Shown: in pieces, positions 61,499 through 64,000 of the stretch
Layout of the letters: every line of letters starts with the position of its first letter
Numbering within the stretch: the first letter of the stretch is position 1
Assembly (NCBI RefSeq): GCF_000817785.2
Contig: NZ_JTCM02000015.1
Span: forward strand, 29,681 to 93,680
Reading direction: 5' to 3'
DNA: 64,000 nt
DNA from: Hassallia byssoidea VB512170
Lineage (GTDB): Bacteria > Cyanobacteriota > Cyanobacteriia > Cyanobacteriales > Nostocaceae
Notes under the pieces: generated by a model
What the model saw: only the letters and a program-made list of their open reading frames with translations
The model's database searches: none
What the model was told of the DNA's origin: nothing
Translations under genes and position numbers: made by a program

Positions 61499-63142
61499 TT
61501 AAGCAAGGGTTTTGTACTCCGGCTTGTACACGTGCTGACGAATAAACGCTTCAATGTCAGCAGGGCGATCGACCCGTGCCAGTCCACTGTCAAACACCAG
61601 TTTTGCCACCCGTACTGCGGTCTTAATCTCGGTTTCCAGGATGTTTGACTGCGGCGGATAAATCAGTCCCTGCTTCAGCAGGTCTTCCGGCACCTGATCG
61701 GCAACCGCTGCCGCTGCTTCAATAAACATTTCATCAGAAACTCGCTTTGCTTCTGTGGCATAAATCGCTAATCCAACTGCTGGGAAAATGTAGAAGTTGT
61801 TGGCTTGTCCCGGCAGGAAGGTTTGACCGTTGAAGTGAACGGGTGGAAACTGCACTCCAGCCGCATAGATTGCTTTCCCCTTCGACCAGGTATACGCCTG
61901 TTCTGGCGTGCATTCCGCATGTTCGGTCGGGTTCGACAGCGCCATAATTACAGGGCGATCGTTCAGCTGCGACATTGTTTCAACCACCTGTTGGGTAAAA
62001 GCACCACCCACGGTACTGACACCGATGATGGTCGTTGGCTTAATGCTCTCGATTGCCGCTACAAAATCTCTGGTGGGCGGGTGCGGGTGTGCGTAGGGCT
62101 TCTGGAAATCCACAAGATCGGTGCGAGTTGGTTCCAGCAAGCCGTTGATGTCGAACATAGACACCCGCGACTGGGCATCTTCGAGCGTCATCCCCTGTGC
62201 CACTAGCGCTGTACAGAGCAGATTCGCCAAACCGATCGCCGCTGAACCTGCACCCAGGAACAGATACTTCTCGTCCTTTAACTGTGTTCCCTTGAGTTTA
62301 GTTGCGTTGATCATACCAGCCAGAGTGATACCTGCTGTACCCTGCACGTCATCGTTGTAGCAAGATACTTTATCTCGATAGCGTTCCAGCAAATGTACCG
62401 CATCAACTCCCGTCCAATCCTCAAAGTGAATGCAGCACTTAGGAAATACTTCTTGCACTGCTTCAACAAATTCATCTACGAAGCTGTATAGTTCCTCGGT
62501 GGATGGGCGTGTTTTACGCAGACCCAAGTACAGCGGATCGTGAAGGTATTGCTCGTTGTTGGTTCCAGCATCTAGGTAGATGGGCAGTAGTCCTGTCGGT
62601 GGCACTCCAGCCGTTGCCGTGTAAAGTTGCAGTTTGCCGATCAAAATGCCCATGCCGTTCGCACCCAGATCGCCTAATCCAAGAATCCGCCCCCCGTCTG
62701 TGACGCAAATAACTCTCACATCCTTAACGGGCCAATTCTGGAGAATTTTCTTTACCTGTCCCCGACGCTTGATCGACACATACATCCCTCTGGGACTCCG
62801 AAAGATATGTCCAAACTTGAGACAAGCTTCCCCGATCGTTGGATCGTAGACGATCGGTAAAAATCGCGTTGGGTCTGACATTATCGTCCGGTAGAACAGG
62901 GTTTCGTCGTGGTCGAGCAAATTCATCAGATAGATATAGCGCTCGAGGTCGGTATTCTTATGACCGAGCTGCTGCATCACACGGCGCAATTGCAGATCTT
63001 CTGATTCAGTCACGTCGGGAACTAGCCCCACTAGCCCTAACGCCTGCCGTTCAGCCTCCGTATAGGCAGTGGATTTATTTAACGATGGGTCATGCAGCAG
63101 TTCAACTCCACGCTTGCCGTTCAGGATAGTTTCGTAGTTCAT
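61499..63142 (-). CDS. maeA: NAD-dependent malic enzyme
   Basis: This is a 547-residue protein. It decarboxylates malate oxidatively to pyruvate with NAD(P)+ in the cytoplasm. The N-terminal region has GVELLHDPSLNKSTAYTEAE and the catalytic Tyr in FLPIVYDPTIGEAC. The malic-enzyme signature is FEDWTGVDAVHLLERY followed by NDDVQGTAG, and the nucleotide-binding fold has FLGAGSAAIGLANLL. Its length is typical of the SfcA/MaeA class. It lies 48 bases downstream of the fumarase gene and upstream of a truncated AEC permease on the same strand, a layout that suggests a malate/fumarate use operon. Confidence 0.93.
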   Translation of the reverse strand: MNYETILNGKRGVELLHDPSLNKSTAYTEAERQALGLVGLVPDVTESEDLQLRRVMQQLGHKNTDLERYIYLMNLLDHDETLFYRTIMSDPTRFLPIVYDPTIGEACLKFGHIFRSPRGMYVSIKRRGQVKKILQNWPVKDVRVICVTDGGRILGLGDLGANGMGILIGKLQLYTATAGVPPTGLLPIYLDAGTNNEQYLHDPLYLGLRKTRPSTEELYSFVDEFVEAVQEVFPKCCIHFEDWTGVDAVHLLERYRDKVSCYNDDVQGTAGITLAGMINATKLKGTQLKDEKYLFLGAGSAAIGLANLLCTALVAQGMTLEDAQSRVSMFDINGLLEPTRTDLVDFQKPYAHPHPPTRDFVAAIESIKPTTIIGVSTVGGAFTQQVVETMSQLNDRPVIMALSNPTEHAECTPEQAYTWSKGKAIYAAGVQFPPVHFNGQTFLPGQANNFYIFPAVGLAIYATEAKRVSDEMFIEAAAAVADQVPEDLLKQGLIYPPQSNILETEIKTAVRVAKLVFDSGLARVDRPADIEAFIRQHVYKPEYKTLA

Positions 63143-63190
63143 TACTTTTACTCCTTATGCTAATTCGGTTAAACCAATCAAATTCAATGA

Positions 63191-63932
63191 CTACTTTGCA
63201 ACGTAGGGACGAACCATTTTTGCGGGATCAACAACTTGGTCAAATTCATCAGCGGAAACATACCCCAGCTTCAGAGCCGCTTCCTTCAACGTCAGATCGT
63301 GGTCGAGGGCATAGTGTGCCACTTGCGAGGCTTTGTCGTATCCGATAATTGGGCTGAGAGCCGTCACTAACATCAGCGATCGCTCCACAAAGGCACTAAT
63401 TTGCTTCTGGTTGGGTTGCATTCCTGCCACCAAAAACCGATTAAAGTTGTGGCAGCCATCGCTGATAATCCGAATCGAGTGCATAATGTTGTGAATGATT
63501 ACTGGCTTATAAACATTCATCTCCAGATAGCCACTCGCTCCGCCAAACGTCACTGCTACGTCGTTGGCTATCACTTGTACGGCAATCATTGCTAGTGCTT
63601 CACACTGGGTAGGATTCACCTTTCCCGGCATGATGGATGAGCCTGGTTCGTTGGCAGGAATATCGAGTTCGTGGAAGCCGCAGCGAGGCCCACAGCTTAA
63701 TAAACGAATATCATTACCAATTTTGTATAAAGAGGTTGCCAGCGTCTTCAGCGCACCACTTAGCATTACTAGTGCATCATGACTACCCTGTACTGTAAAT
63801 TTATTAGGAGCGCTGATGAAAGGGAGTCCAGTAAGCTGAGCAATTTCTGCTGCTACAACTTTTGCAAACTCAGGCGTTGAGTTAATGCCTGTCCCGACTG
63901 CCGTTCCCTTGCAAAAACCCACGACAAATGGG
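63191..63932 (-). pseudogene. fumC: Class II fumarase, C-terminal half only within window
   Basis: About 240 residues are recognisable, from [20 protein letters not shown] to the end. They include the catalytic loop [19 protein letters not shown] and the C-terminal [20 protein letters not shown] full class II fumarase has about 460 residues. Similarity stops exactly where the 95-bp repeat begins (63906). The open frame continues into the repeat ([13 protein letters not shown]) without any fumarase sequence, so the gene appears truncated or interrupted. The missing N-terminal half could lie beyond the window end if the repeat is a simple insertion. Fumarase converts fumarate to malate, feeding the malic enzyme encoded next. 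Confidence 0.82.
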
Positions 63933-64000
63933 GACAGGCTTGTTTTGTAGATCCGCAATTACCCACGACTATTTTTGATGAAGCCTGTCCCCATTTGTCT
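63906..64000 (+). mobile_element. 95-bp repeat, copy 2 (inverted relative to copy 1)
   Basis: The last 95 bases of the window are the exact reverse complement of 41099-41193, including the 17-base lead CCCTTGCAAAAACCCAC and the 19-base inverted arms. The element interrupts the fumarase gene just ahead of its GTAVGTG motif. Whether the match extends further cannot be seen, because the window ends here. Confidence 0.75.

Overview
The window looks like a filamentous, probably heterocyst-type (Nostocales-like) cyanobacterial genome. The palindrome GCGATCGC (HIP1) occurs throughout. Heptanucleotide tandem repeats of the CCCATTA, CCCCTTT and ACTCCCC type fill many intergenic gaps. The gene content is cyanobacterial: a CpcT/CpeT-type phycobilin lyase, a multi-PAS kinase, a DUF4278 protein and an alternative respiratory oxidase. 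Species and replicon cannot be decided from the sequence.

Layout. 0.2-6.1 kb: a sugar-nucleotide epimerase and three glycosyltransferases (cell-surface polysaccharide), with a decayed chimeric copy of two of them in between. 6.3-8.5 kb: a secreted TPR protein and a CpcT-family lyase. 8.9-14.5 kb: tRNA-Cys, then a MerR-like regulator and a tight HerA ATPase / NurA-fold nuclease / DNA methyltransferase operon, which reads as a candidate restriction or anti-phage system. 14.9-25.6 kb: an unusual island of proteins sharing one cysteine-free HMA_2-like domain (a PAP2-phosphatase fusion, three or four stand-alone proteins and a P-type ATPase without the CPx motif) plus a DUF5132 protein, interrupted by a WD40 protein. 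25.6-26.6 kb: a repeat-rich, gene-free stretch.

26.6-41 kb: GMC oxidoreductase, DUF4278 protein, a GHL10-type glycosidase-like protein, a giant CBS-PAS-LOV histidine kinase followed by a REC-EAL response regulator (predicted light control of c-di-GMP), a PQQ-type sugar dehydrogenase, a cupin, a HEAT-repeat protein and a truncated acetyltransferase. 41-47 kb: a transglutaminase-like/NACHT/HEAT protein next to a lipase of the LCAT type, a candidate NLR-like conflict system whose 3' end is cut by a 95-bp repeat. 47.6-58.9 kb: a respiratory and redox block on the minus strand. It holds cytochrome oxidase subunits without a CuA site (quinol oxidase, ARTO type), two DUF2231 membrane proteins, HdeD, a type II NADH dehydrogenase, a degenerate TnpB, heme O synthase, and a DUF1634/TauE pair. 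NDH-2 plus quinol oxidase would form a complete NADH-to-oxygen chain through plastoquinone.

59-64 kb: a Tat-exported catalase-like peroxidase, a degenerate IS5-family element with intact ends, a truncated AEC permease, malic enzyme and the C-terminal half of fumarase. The last three look like a malate-use operon damaged on both sides: the permease by the IS, the fumarase by a second, identical, inverted copy of the 95-bp repeat that lies exactly at the window end.
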